From positions 227,978-291,977 of the forward strand of contig DASRDB010000006.1 in the NCBI GenBank assembly GCA_035652815.1: 64,000 bases of DNA, given 5' to 3'. The position numbers and the translations under genes were made by a program. Origin of the DNA: DASRDB01 sp035652815. Lineage in GTDB: Bacteria > Chloroflexota > Ktedonobacteria > Ktedonobacterales > Ktedonobacteraceae. The notes beneath the pieces are model-generated. The model searched no databases and had not been told where the DNA came from. It saw only the letters and a list, made by a program, of their open reading frames with translations. Position 1 is the stretch's first letter. Every line of letters begins with the position of its first letter. Below are positions 52,367 to 60,034 of the stretch, in pieces.

Positions 52367-52451
52367 TGTCATCCTGAGCGCAGCGAAGGATCTGAAGCCT
52401 CTACTGGTTCGGCACACAAGCGCGAGATCCTTCGCTGCGCTCAGGATGACA
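52367..52451. repeat. Inverted repeat, family 1
   Basis: 27-bp perfect arms (52367-52393 and 52425-52451), TGTCATCCTGAGCGCAGCG. The flank ATGCCATTACCAACCTGCC precedes it, as at 19101. Confidence 0.9.
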
Positions 52452-52467
52452 GGCGAGAGAGGCTTGT

Positions 52468-53772
52468 TCATGCCATGCCATGCCATTTGGCAAGATGTTC
52501 AGCGTGCGTGTAGAGGTAAGCGCCGGGATTGAAGAGCGCGTCATAGTACTCAAGATCAAGGTGGTGGGCCTGCAAGTACATCAGGATGAAGATGGTTGGA
52601 ACGGTGGCCGGGAATTTGCCGAAGGTATCGTAGACGTACTGCGCTTGCAGCGCAACGCAGGCGCGGAAATGTTCATCATGAACTTGCGCGCTGCTGCGCA
52701 CCTTGTGGCTATCCTTCCACGGGCCTGGCGTATCGGGATGGAAAGGGCCGCCGGGGCCGAATTTGCGCTCGCAGAAAGCGTCAACAGCGCCGCGCATATT
52801 GGGATAGTGGGGCGGACAATGCCCCTCGAAGACGCCGGGCAGACCGGTAGGATTGGGCAAAGCCCAGCGCTCGTCGGTATCGTAGCGGAAGCCCAGTCCT
52901 GGCACGTCGGGGTCGCCACTGGCTCCAAGCATGCTCAGGCGGTCGATGCCATTGAACATCCAGCCGCCGAGGCCCATTGCCTGTAGCATCAGCATACCGG
53001 CGTAAGCGGCGGTAGAAAGCTCGGCGGTGCATTCGGTCAGCGAGTATTGATCGAGGAAGGTCAGAGGCTGCGGGTTTTCGGCATCGACGATATCCCCAAA
53101 TTGTTCCAGACCTGGAATGCGGCGTCGATTGACATCATCGTAGATGCAGTAGCCATTTTGCGTAAAGAAACAAAGGTTGGCGATGGCGTGCTGGGCTACA
53201 TCGCCAACCGGAATGACCAGCAGCGAGCCAGGACGATTGGCGACCCAGGTGTTATGTCCTTCCATATAGGGTTCGCGGGGTGGGAGATAGACGCGCTTAT
53301 CAGAGAGCTTGCGAATGCGCGATTCATGTGCTTTCACCAGGTCAACAAGACTGAGCTTGCCCTGGCTGTCGCGTTCTCCCATCGCCGGAGCATCGCGGGT
53401 CTGGAAGATACAGGTGCCGCTATCGTCGGTAAAGAAGAGTTCGCTGGTGTGAAAGCCTGCTGCCGAGGGAAATGTACGGCCACCTGCGGCGGCTGGATAA
53501 TTCGAGAGATGGGGAGCGTAGCGATCGTGGCGCGTGATCGAGTGGTGCCAGCCGGTGTTTCCCCCGCATGCTGTAAGCACGAGCAGGCGCTCAAGTTCGG
53601 TCAGGGGCAGGATTTCATGGCGGGATTTGTATGCAAGCGGCCCATCAGGAATCTCGGCACCGCGAAAAAAGCGGCGCGAGCGGCGACCGAACAGGGCATC
53701 AACAAAAGGAAACTGGAGCAAGTCTTGCAGCGCCTGTTCTTCGCGGGTGACATCCTCTTCGTGAATGCCCAT
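52468..53772 (-). CDS. Nitroreductase-like protein, unknown substrate
   Basis: 434 aa. The N-terminal FGRRSRRFFRG (about 28-38) and ERLLVLTACGGNTGWHH resemble the FMN-binding part of nitroreductases, and a later LSTAAYAGMLMLQAMGLGGW (about 254-273) matches the second half of that fold. It is about twice the length of a simple nitroreductase, with a long C-terminal region rich in His, Pro and aromatic residues (HCPPHYPNMRGAVDAF, HDEHFRACVALQAQYVYD). It ends the gene group on the minus strand after the glutamine synthetase-like gene, so oxidative or reductive steps of amine or amino acid breakdown are possible. GAGGAGAACAC site before the start. Confidence 0.72.
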   Translation of the reverse strand: MGIHEEDVTREEQALQDLLQFPFVDALFGRRSRRFFRGAEIPDGPLAYKSRHEILPLTELERLLVLTACGGNTGWHHSITRHDRYAPHLSNYPAAAGGRTFPSAAGFHTSELFFTDDSGTCIFQTRDAPAMGERDSQGKLSLVDLVKAHESRIRKLSDKRVYLPPREPYMEGHNTWVANRPGSLLVIPVGDVAQHAIANLCFFTQNGYCIYDDVNRRRIPGLEQFGDIVDAENPQPLTFLDQYSLTECTAELSTAAYAGMLMLQAMGLGGWMFNGIDRLSMLGASGDPDVPGLGFRYDTDERWALPNPTGLPGVFEGHCPPHYPNMRGAVDAFCERKFGPGGPFHPDTPGPWKDSHKVRSSAQVHDEHFRACVALQAQYVYDTFGKFPATVPTIFILMYLQAHHLDLEYYDALFNPGAYLYTHAEHLAKWHGMA

Positions 53773-53908
53773 GTGTTCTCCTCAACTGGATAATGCTCGT
53801 GGCACTTAAGCGGACAGTTTTGACAGGCGATGGAAGAGAGGCGGCCTGGGAATAGCCCGTTCCGCCTCTTTCCTGAGAACACCCGCGAGGAGCGTTTCTC
53901 ATCGATGT

Positions 53909-55255
53909 TTAGTACATTTCCAGGTACTCGTCGCGTTCCCAGTCGGTGACGTGGGCTTTGAGGCGGGCGAGTTCGCTGCGCTTCATGGCGGTAAAGACCT
54001 GAACAAATTCGTCGCCCAGGATGTTGCGGAACTCCTCGTCGCGTTCCAGGGCGTCAAGGGCTTCGTCAAGCGTGGTTGGCAGGGGCGCGAATTCGCCATG
54101 TTCTTCGGCCAGCCCCTCGACGACGTCGGGTGGCATCTGCTGATCGCGCATACCAAGCACACCGGCGGCGACAACTGCGGCGACCGAGAGATAGGGGTTG
54201 CTCAACGCGGTGGGCAGGCGGTTCTCCAGGTGCGTGCGAGCGTCGCGGCTGGTCTTGGCGCGAATCATGGCCGAGCGGTCTTCGGGTCCCCAACTGATGT
54301 TGGAAGGAGCGAAGTGGTGCGGCACGAAGCGATGGTAGCAGTTCGGCGTCGGGGCCATGAGTGCCATCGCTGCATTTGCATGCTTCAACATGCCCTGCAT
54401 GAAGAAATAGGCGTTCTGCGAGAGGCCATGCTTATCCTCGACATCCAGGAAGGCATTCTCGCCGCTATCCTTCGAGACAAGGCTGATATGGGTATGCGCG
54501 CCACTGGCAGACTGGTCGGTAAAGGGCTTGGTCATAAAGGTGGCATGATAGCCAAGCTGGCGAGCGATGAACTTGACGCCGTTCTTGAAGGTGAAGCCGA
54601 GATCACCCGCTTCGAGAGCAGGATGCGCGCCGTAGTTGATTTCGAACTGACCGGGGCCATATTCGCAGTTAGCGGTGATGATATCGATGCCGATTTCGGG
54701 CATCAATTCAACGATGCGCTCAGCGAGGGGAACGGCGGTGTTGCGCATGGTGTTGAAGATATGCAGGCCCTCGAAGATGGGCTTCATGGTCGCGGGATCA
54801 AGGACATAAAATTCGTATTCAAGGCCCACAACCGCCTGGAAGCCGAGTTTGTCGAGTTCGGCGAGGGCTTTGCGCAAGACATGGCGAGGCGCGGCATGCA
54901 GCGGCGTGCCATCAGCCCAGTAGGCATCGCAGATCAGGCGGGCCGTTTTGTTCATCCAGGGAACAACGGCGGCTGTTGAAAGGTCTGGAATCAGTACCTG
55001 GTCGGCATAGTTCTTCTCTTCATTGTACTTGGTGCCGGAGACAACGAAAGAGCTGCTGTCCAGGGCCACAGTGCCGCCATACATGTTAAGGCCCTTTTCG
55101 GCAAAGCCCCGCACTTTGTTGAGTGGAATAAGCTTTGAGCGCGCGCTGCCGTGCATATCGGGCAACTCGAAGAGGACATTTTTAATGCCCTGTGTTTCCC
55201 ATTGGGTCAGGAGTTCGTCAAGTGATACCGTGGTATTCGCCTGGGTGGTTGTCAT
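53909..55255 (-). CDS. Glutamine synthetase-family ligase (gamma-glutamylamide synthetase-like)
   Basis: 448 aa from MTTTQANTT, after ATGGAGGAAACCC. All GS core features are present: GLEYEFYVLD (metal Glu), NCEYGPGQFEINY (Glu/metal), GAHTHISL (metal His), NCYHRFVPHHFAPSNISWG (ATP/glutamate) and HLENRLPTALSNPYLSV. The N-terminal LFELPDMHGSARSK and missing adenylylation tyrosine region fit GlnA-like ligases that join glutamate to amines (GlnT/PuuA/gamma-glutamylmethylamide synthetase) as well as GS proper. The context of DAO-type oxidase, split glutamate synthase and amine-type permeases favours amine use. Start 20 bases after the 161-aa gene, so probably co-transcribed. Confidence 0.88.
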   Translation of the reverse strand: MTTTQANTTVSLDELLTQWETQGIKNVLFELPDMHGSARSKLIPLNKVRGFAEKGLNMYGGTVALDSSSFVVSGTKYNEEKNYADQVLIPDLSTAAVVPWMNKTARLICDAYWADGTPLHAAPRHVLRKALAELDKLGFQAVVGLEYEFYVLDPATMKPIFEGLHIFNTMRNTAVPLAERIVELMPEIGIDIITANCEYGPGQFEINYGAHPALEAGDLGFTFKNGVKFIARQLGYHATFMTKPFTDQSASGAHTHISLVSKDSGENAFLDVEDKHGLSQNAYFFMQGMLKHANAAMALMAPTPNCYHRFVPHHFAPSNISWGPEDRSAMIRAKTSRDARTHLENRLPTALSNPYLSVAAVVAAGVLGMRDQQMPPDVVEGLAEEHGEFAPLPTTLDEALDALERDEEFRNILGDEFVQVFTAMKRSELARLKAHVTDWERDEYLEMY

Positions 55256-55275
55256 ACGGGTTTCCTCCATCTAGA

Positions 55276-55761
55276 TTACGAAATAGGACGACGTAGCGCC
55301 AGATGCGCATCCAGTTCGCTCCAGGGCAAAAGACCATCGATCCAGCTTTGCACCCGGTCAAGGGCTATCATAGCATGTTCCGCGACAGAAAGAAACTCTT
55401 CAATGTTAGCCGGACCGTGGCCTTTCAAATACTGGGCAAGCATGCGTTCGAGCGCGACAGTCTCGGTCATTGACCACTTTTCTAAACGAGCGGCGTGCCG
55501 CTCCAATAACCCTGCAAGTAGTTTAGAGGCCATTTGTACCGGAACCGTACCATCTTTCACCTGCTGCCTGAAAACCTGGAGATTTTCGCCAACCCAGAAG
55601 AGGTTAAAGTTGGCATAGAAGCAGCAGGGAAGATTGCCCATTGGCGGCTTTGTCACTGAACGCAGAGCGACGATATCGGCTGGTTCGCGCTGCCAGTTGC
55701 GCTCCGTAAAGGAGCGGAGTTCGTCAAGCACGCGAGGGGTCGAAAGTTCTTTTTCGTTCAT
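55276..55761 (-). CDS. Unknown helical protein in the amine-metabolism cluster
   Basis: 161 aa, soluble and mostly helical, with two conserved-looking Cys in NLPCCFYANFNLFW (about 43-56). No family recognised. It begins two bases after the stop of the DUF3830 gene and ends 20 bases before the glutamine synthetase-like gene, so it is made from the same transcript and may serve as an accessory or regulatory subunit. Confidence 0.75.
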   Translation of the reverse strand: MNEKELSTPRVLDELRSFTERNWQREPADIVALRSVTKPPMGNLPCCFYANFNLFWVGENLQVFRQQVKDGTVPVQMASKLLAGLLERHAARLEKWSMTETVALERMLAQYLKGHGPANIEEFLSVAEHAMIALDRVQSWIDGLLPWSELDAHLALRRPIS

Positions 55762-55763
55762 CT

Positions 55764-56147
55764 CTATGCCCTTTCCAGCTTTGCAGGGAGAATGCCTTCC
55801 TGTAATAAGTGTTCGCCTGTAGCTTTCAAGTTGTCAAGCTGCTCAACGATACGCGCAAAGACGCTGACGTAGCCAAAGGGCTGCGTATCGCCGTAGAAGA
55901 TACAGATAGTCTGGCGACCGGGATAGTAGCCGATATCCCCGGGCGAGACGTCCAGAATTTCATTCTCCGGCTCAGCATAGAATGGCACCATGACGATCAT
56001 TTCCTGTCCGGCAAATTTGGCATGGACGCTGAAGCTCTCCAGAGGCAGCGTCTCCCACATGCGCTGTGAGATGGCGGGTGCCTCCTGTTCGAGCAATTCA
56101 GCGATGGCGCGTGTGCCACCAATGTTGATGGCAAACCGTTTTGGCAT
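55764..56147 (-). CDS. DUF3830 cyclophilin-like small protein
   Basis: 127 aa from MPKRFAINIGG, after AGAGGAGTGC. The longer frame upstream runs through the palindrome at 56193-56367 and is rejected. DUF3830 signatures: LLEQEAPAISQRMWETLPLE, DVSPGDIGYYPGRQTICIFYG and YVSVFARI. This family has a cyclophilin/TRAP-like beta-barrel and is often found beside amidase, aminotransferase or amine-metabolism genes; its activity is unclear. First of the closely spaced DUF3830-161 aa-GS gene set. Confidence 0.82.
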   Translation of the reverse strand: MPKRFAINIGGTRAIAELLEQEAPAISQRMWETLPLESFSVHAKFAGQEMIVMVPFYAEPENEILDVSPGDIGYYPGRQTICIFYGDTQPFGYVSVFARIVEQLDNLKATGEHLLQEGILPAKLERA

Positions 56148-56192
56148 GTAGCACTCCTCTCTGTGAGTTTGAAAAATAATAGAACGACTTCC

Positions 56193-56367
56193 GTAGGGAC
56201 AGGGGGATGCAGGGTGGAGCGGTGAGGGGCCTGGTGCCTGTCCCCGGTGCGGCGGCTGACACTGACACTTTTTATGGCCTGAGTGGTCGAGCAAGGTTTT
56301 TGCCCTGCCCCGGGGACAGGCACCAGGCCCCCCACCGCTCCTCACCCCCGCATCCCCCTGTCCCTAC
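56193..56367. repeat. Long imperfect inverted repeat, family 5
   Basis: Arms of about 60 bases (56193-56252 and 56308-56367), from GTAGGGACAGGGGGATGC to GCATCCCCCTGTCCCTAC, with mismatches in the inner part. It lies between the oxidase and DUF3830 genes and is the longest palindrome in the window. The GTAGGGAC end is shared with family 3. Confidence 0.8.
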
Positions 56368-56403
56368 GCTCTGGGAGCCGCTTCGCGCCTCCCCCGATAA
56401 TTC

Positions 56404-57594
56404 CTATGGCGGGGCAGTGTGTTCTTGCGGACGGTCTGAGTAGTTGTAGGGGTCGGAAATAGGGTCTTGCTCAAGATAACGCGAGGGTCGGAAGCTGGTA
56501 AGTGAGATAGTTGGAGTTTGAACGCCTGTGATTAGTTCGGCCATTGCTTTGCCGATGGCGGGCGCGGTTTTAAAGCCTGTGCCGTTGCAGCCGAAGATGG
56601 CGTAAAGTTGCTCGTACCCTGGAACGGAACCGAGCAGGGGATGCAGGTCAGCACTGACTGCAAAGACGCCTGACCAGCCATCCACGTAGCTGGCGTTTTC
56701 CAGGGCTGGTATGCGGCGCGAGACTTTCTCCGCGACTTCCTCGACAAATTCCTCGTCGGGATTGTGCTTGAAGGAATCGGGGTCGATTCCCGGCTCAGTG
56801 GCACCACCGCCTGCCAGGGTTAGCCCTGGGCTGTCAGGGCGGTAATAAATGTCGAGGATGCCATCAATGTAGGTCATGTGCTGTTCTATGGCCTCGGGCG
56901 GACGTTGCAGGATGGCGACCTGGTGGCGCACATTCCAGACGGGAAACTTCAAGCCGAGTTGTTCCAGCAGGCGCATCGTCCAGCCTCCGGTAGCGCAGAC
57001 GACGGTTCCGGCCTCGATAGTTCCCTTGTTCGTGCGAACTCCTGTCACGCGCTCGCCATCCAGCAGAAAGCCCTGCACTTCGACATGCTGGCGCAGTTCG
57101 ACGCCGTGTCGGCGGGCGGCTGCAAGCAGTGAAAGCGTGGTTGCGGTGGGATCAGCATAGCCGGAATGCGGTTCGTAGGCGGCGAGTTCCAGGTCTTCGC
57201 TCCAGATGGTGGGCGCAATTTGGCGTAATTCGTCAGGTGTAATCAGGTAAGTCTCGACGCCGATGTGCTGGAGCATGGCAACGTTAGAGCGCAACTTCTC
57301 ATTGTTTTTGGGCGAGACGGTACGAATAAAGCCCGTTTCGACGAAGCCGCAATCGCCACCGACAATCTCATCCCAATTGCGAAAATAGGTGAAGCTGCTG
57401 AGCGCAAGGCGGGCCTCAGTTTCGTTGGTGTAATGCATGCGCACAAGGCCGCTAGAAAGCCCGGTCGCGCCGGAAGCCGCAACCTGCTTTTCCAGGACAA
57501 GAATCTTGCGCACTCCCACTAAAGCCAGGTGAAACGCAAGGCTGGCTCCATTGACTCCCGCACCAATTATGACCACATCGGCAGTTTCATGCAT
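56404..57594 (-). CDS. DAO-family FAD-dependent amine/amino acid oxidoreductase
   Basis: 396 aa from MHETADVVIIGAGVNGASLA. The FAD loop GAGVNG is at about 12-17, and the DAO family pattern continues with SSGLVRMHYTNETEARLA, RGEVTG-type GERVTGVRTNKGTI, VVCATGGWTMRLLEQ and a C-terminal GCNGTGFKTAPAIGKAMAELI. It resembles sarcosine oxidase beta or glycine oxidase-like enzymes that oxidise secondary amino acids. Residues 1-22 of the longer frame are dropped because the FAD motif starts directly after this Met. In context it may oxidise an N-methylated amino acid such as N-methylglutamate. Confidence 0.88.
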   Translation of the reverse strand: MHETADVVIIGAGVNGASLAFHLALVGVRKILVLEKQVAASGATGLSSGLVRMHYTNETEARLALSSFTYFRNWDEIVGGDCGFVETGFIRTVSPKNNEKLRSNVAMLQHIGVETYLITPDELRQIAPTIWSEDLELAAYEPHSGYADPTATTLSLLAAARRHGVELRQHVEVQGFLLDGERVTGVRTNKGTIEAGTVVCATGGWTMRLLEQLGLKFPVWNVRHQVAILQRPPEAIEQHMTYIDGILDIYYRPDSPGLTLAGGGATEPGIDPDSFKHNPDEEFVEEVAEKVSRRIPALENASYVDGWSGVFAVSADLHPLLGSVPGYEQLYAIFGCNGTGFKTAPAIGKAMAELITGVQTPTISLTSFRPSRYLEQDPISDPYNYSDRPQEHTAPP

Positions 57595-57768
57595 GGGGAG
57601 AATAGACCTTTCGCTTATGCACCATAGCATAATAGTACATTTTGAAGCAGGACAATACAACGTGAGGGGTGACTATAGCGAGGGGGGTGGGGTGGATGAA
57701 ATATACATTGTTTGCTTGCTATTGCGTTGAGAAAGACAGAAAGTGAGGTAGGCTTAAATCAAGCCTAC

Positions 57769-58344
57769 CTATAATGCTTGCCCATCAGCAGGTGTAAAAT
57801 CCCAGATTTCTATAGGTGGCGTCTGATTATAGGTACGAGTATAGAGGGCAGAAAATGCCGTTGCTGTCGAAAGGTCCTCTTGTTTTAGATACTTAGTAAG
57901 GAAGAGGGTGCCTTCTTCCTCTCTGCAAGAAGGATCGGGATCAGGTTCCTTACAAGAGGGGCCAGGTTCAGGCTCTTTACATGAGGGATCGGGACTTTCG
58001 CAAAATGGGTTTAGGCGTGCAAGCCTTTGCATATCACAGCATGGAACGTGATGTACCATTTTTCCAATAATTGTTTGACAAAAATGCTCGTATCGTTGCG
58101 TATTGAGAATATGAGCATGCCAGATGAGGTCTACTTTCTGACTCCACATACCGATACCTTTGTAACCAAGCGCAATCAGTCCCATAAACTTTTGGTACTC
58201 AGGGAGAATTGTATAAAACTCTTTTTCGGACATTCCGTACTCTTTTGCTGCACCCTTTTGAATAGCATTCCAACCATCCCACTGTTGGATTTTAAGAAGA
58301 ATGCTCAAGGCCATCCGATTCTCTTGGGAAGCGATTTGAACCAT
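57769..58344 (-). CDS. GRDP-like (DUF1399) protein with Cys/Pro repeats
   Basis: 191 aa from MVQIASQENR, after CCAGGAGG. VDLIWHAHILNTQRYEHFCQ (about 72-91) followed by HHVP matches the glycine-rich-domain-protein (DUF1399) core seen mainly in plants and fungi and scattered in bacteria. A low-complexity section (about 114-147) has three or four repeats of the form C-K-E-P-x-P-x-P-S. Function unknown; conserved His and Cys could bind metal. It follows the HAD gene by 16 bases. Confidence 0.75.
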   Translation of the reverse strand: MVQIASQENRMALSILLKIQQWDGWNAIQKGAAKEYGMSEKEFYTILPEYQKFMGLIALGYKGIGMWSQKVDLIWHAHILNTQRYEHFCQTIIGKMVHHVPCCDMQRLARLNPFCESPDPSCKEPEPGPSCKEPDPDPSCREEEGTLFLTKYLKQEDLSTATAFSALYTRTYNQTPPIEIWDFTPADGQAL

Positions 58345-58360
58345 TGTAATAACCTCCTGG

Positions 58361-59050
58361 CTAAAGAACGCGAACAATATGTAACTCTTTGAGCAGATCA
58401 GAAGACTGACTCCAGGAAGGAAGCGGGAACATACGTAATCCAAAGGTGTTTTCCGGCAGTTCCTGCTTGCCGAATGCCACAAATATCACTTGCTGTAAGT
58501 GTGCAATTAGTTTTTTGTAGCCAGGATTTTGTAGCAAATCCTGATAGCAAGTGAACAGATCAGTACTGCACCTATCGTCAATGAAAATCACCTGATCTTG
58601 ATTAGCATGCGCTACATAGGTAAGTTTCTCTTGAAAATTAGCGCAAAAAGAGACCTGTTCAGGCTGGGGAAAGTGATGTTCACGTAACCATTGACGGGTA
58701 GCAGCCTGTATTTGCTCATTGACTTCTTTATCCTGGCTGATGCGGATGGTGACATATTGGACATCGCCCCATTGTGAAAGCTGGTTGACGCCCTCTACCG
58801 CTCCCTCGATGACTTCACGGGCAAGCATAGCAGGGGCGTATTCGCGATATTTTGTCCAGACTTCCAGGAAACGTTCATTATGTGCTTTGCGGTACTCGAT
58901 AATGGCGGGATGTTTGCGCAGATGCTGATACCAGCGAATACGTTGCGCCTCTTCTGAAGTTAGTCCTAAGCCTAACTGCTGATTGAAGTATGCGCCGAAA
59001 AGAGTTGATATTCCCGCAATAGTTCCATCGATGTCGATGGCAAATAGCAC
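58361..59050 (-). CDS. HAD-superfamily hydrolase-like protein
   Basis: 229 aa. The N-terminal FAIDIDGTIAG (about 3-13) is HAD motif I with both aspartates; TIRIS (about 101) could be motif II, and VIFIDDRCSTDL (about 154-165) the motif IV acidic pair. A helical cap follows motif I. It may be a phosphatase or nucleotidase of 5'(3')-deoxyribonucleotidase type. It is co-transcribed with the GRDP-like gene. Confidence 0.8.
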   Translation of the reverse strand: MLFAIDIDGTIAGISTLFGAYFNQQLGLGLTSEEAQRIRWYQHLRKHPAIIEYRKAHNERFLEVWTKYREYAPAMLAREVIEGAVEGVNQLSQWGDVQYVTIRISQDKEVNEQIQAATRQWLREHHFPQPEQVSFCANFQEKLTYVAHANQDQVIFIDDRCSTDLFTCYQDLLQNPGYKKLIAHLQQVIFVAFGKQELPENTFGLRMFPLPSWSQSSDLLKELHIVRVL

Positions 59051-59294
59051 CGTTGTTTTTCCTCCTGCTTGTATTTCATGTGTTGAAGAAAGTATGCCTG
59101 TTAATTATGGTTGTGTCAAGAGTGGGGCGAGTTTTTAGAGCTAGCGCTACAAGCGGAAGACTGATATATGAGTATGTTTCAAAAATACCCACTTTTTGTT
59201 TCCGCTTTTTCTGATGAGTGCTGTATTGTAATAAACAGACCGTGCAGGTCTATTGATGAAAGGGGGTTATGATAAGACAGGCTTTCCACATAAA

Positions 59295-59323
59295 TTGAAA
59301 CCCAGATGTTGATTGGGTATAAT
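59295..59323 (+). promoter_or_regulatory. Promoter of hicAB
   Basis: TTGAAA (59295-59300), 17 bases, TATAAT (59318-59323). It is the only clear signal in the gap 59051-59365. Confidence 0.75.
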
Positions 59324-59365
59324 TTCTTTATATTGAGGTGGTAAGCGTCTTGTCCAAATTCATGC

Positions 59366-59575
59366 GTGCCTAAGAAAATACGAGAATTGAAGGCGATGCT
59401 ACGTAAGGCTGGCTGCTTTAGTCGGCCTGGAAAAGGAAGTCATACTATTTGGGGTCATCCAACAACAACGGCGAAAATTACGCTTTCTGGTGCAGATGGA
59501 GATGATGCTCATCCCTATCAGGAAAAGGATGTACGGGTCTTTCTCAGAAAGTTAAAGGAGATGCGGTATGAGTAA
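59366..59575 (+). CDS. hicA: HicA-type mRNA interferase toxin
   Basis: 69 aa with the HicA double-stranded RNA-binding fold: KIRELKAMLRKAGCFSRPG, then KGSHTIWGHP, where His is the catalytic residue, and VRVFLRKL. HicA cleaves mRNA until bound by HicB. GTG is the only start available in this frame and no good ribosome site is seen; a four-codon frame ATG-CGT-GCC-TAA overlaps this start in another phase. The gene overlaps hicB by eight bases. Confidence 0.88.
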   Translation: MPKKIRELKAMLRKAGCFSRPGKGSHTIWGHPTTTAKITLSGADGDDAHPYQEKDVRVFLRKLKEMRYE

Positions 59576-59786
59576 CCAGGACTACCATTATTCTATGGTG
59601 ATCCAATGGAGTGTTGAGGATAATGCATACATTGTGACGGTGCCAGAGTTGCCGGGTTGCAAAACGCATGGGAAAACGTATGAGGAAGCTGTCAAAAATG
59701 GGCAGGAAGCTATAGAATTGTGGCTTGAGGCGAGCCGCGAATGGGGGCATCCCATACCGGAGCCGCGAGTGTTGATGGCGAGTTAA
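59568..59786 (+). CDS. hicB: HicB-type antitoxin
   Basis: 72 aa. A partial RNase H-like HicB fold: YSMVIQWSVEDNAYIVTVPE, then LPGCKTHGKTYEEAVKNGQE and EAIELWLEA. No C-terminal HTH or RHH DNA-binding domain is present, so autoregulation would need another part or be absent. It overlaps the toxin gene. Confidence 0.88.
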   Translation: MSNQDYHYSMVIQWSVEDNAYIVTVPELPGCKTHGKTYEEAVKNGQEAIELWLEASREWGHPIPEPRVLMAS

Positions 59787-59846
59787 AATCGCTTGAGAAT
59801 CCGTGAAACAAGGCCTATCGATGAAGGTTAAAAATTTTCATATGGT

Positions 59847-59928
59847 GTAGGGACGCGATTCATCGCGTCCACCTTGTCTGTCGCACGTATCGACGGGCAG
59901 AGGTGGACGCGATGAATCGCGTCCCTAC
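59847..59928. repeat. Inverted repeat, family 3
   Basis: 28-bp perfect arms (59847-59874 and 59901-59928), GTAGGGACGCGATTCATCGC. It lies between hicB and the split glutamate synthase gene. Confidence 0.9.
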
Positions 59929-59962
59929 AGAACTATACTCCCTTTATTTCTCAAAAGTCATG

Positions 59963-60019
59963 ATCGCGTCCTGCCTGGAAGATGCACCCGAAGCAGGACG
60001 CGATGAATCGCGTCCCTAC
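59963..60019. repeat. Degraded second copy of family 3
   Basis: ATCGCGTCCTGC (59963) pairs with GCAGGACGCGAT, and the right end GATGAATCGCGTCCCTAC repeats the family 3 arm. It sits directly next to the intact copy, possibly from local duplication. Confidence 0.7.
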
Positions 60020-60034
60020 AACATATGGCAGATT

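Noticed and set aside
56148..56345. N-terminal extension of the DUF3830 gene
   Set aside because: The extra 66 codons are encoded by the family 5 palindrome; family similarity and the ribosome site start at 56147.
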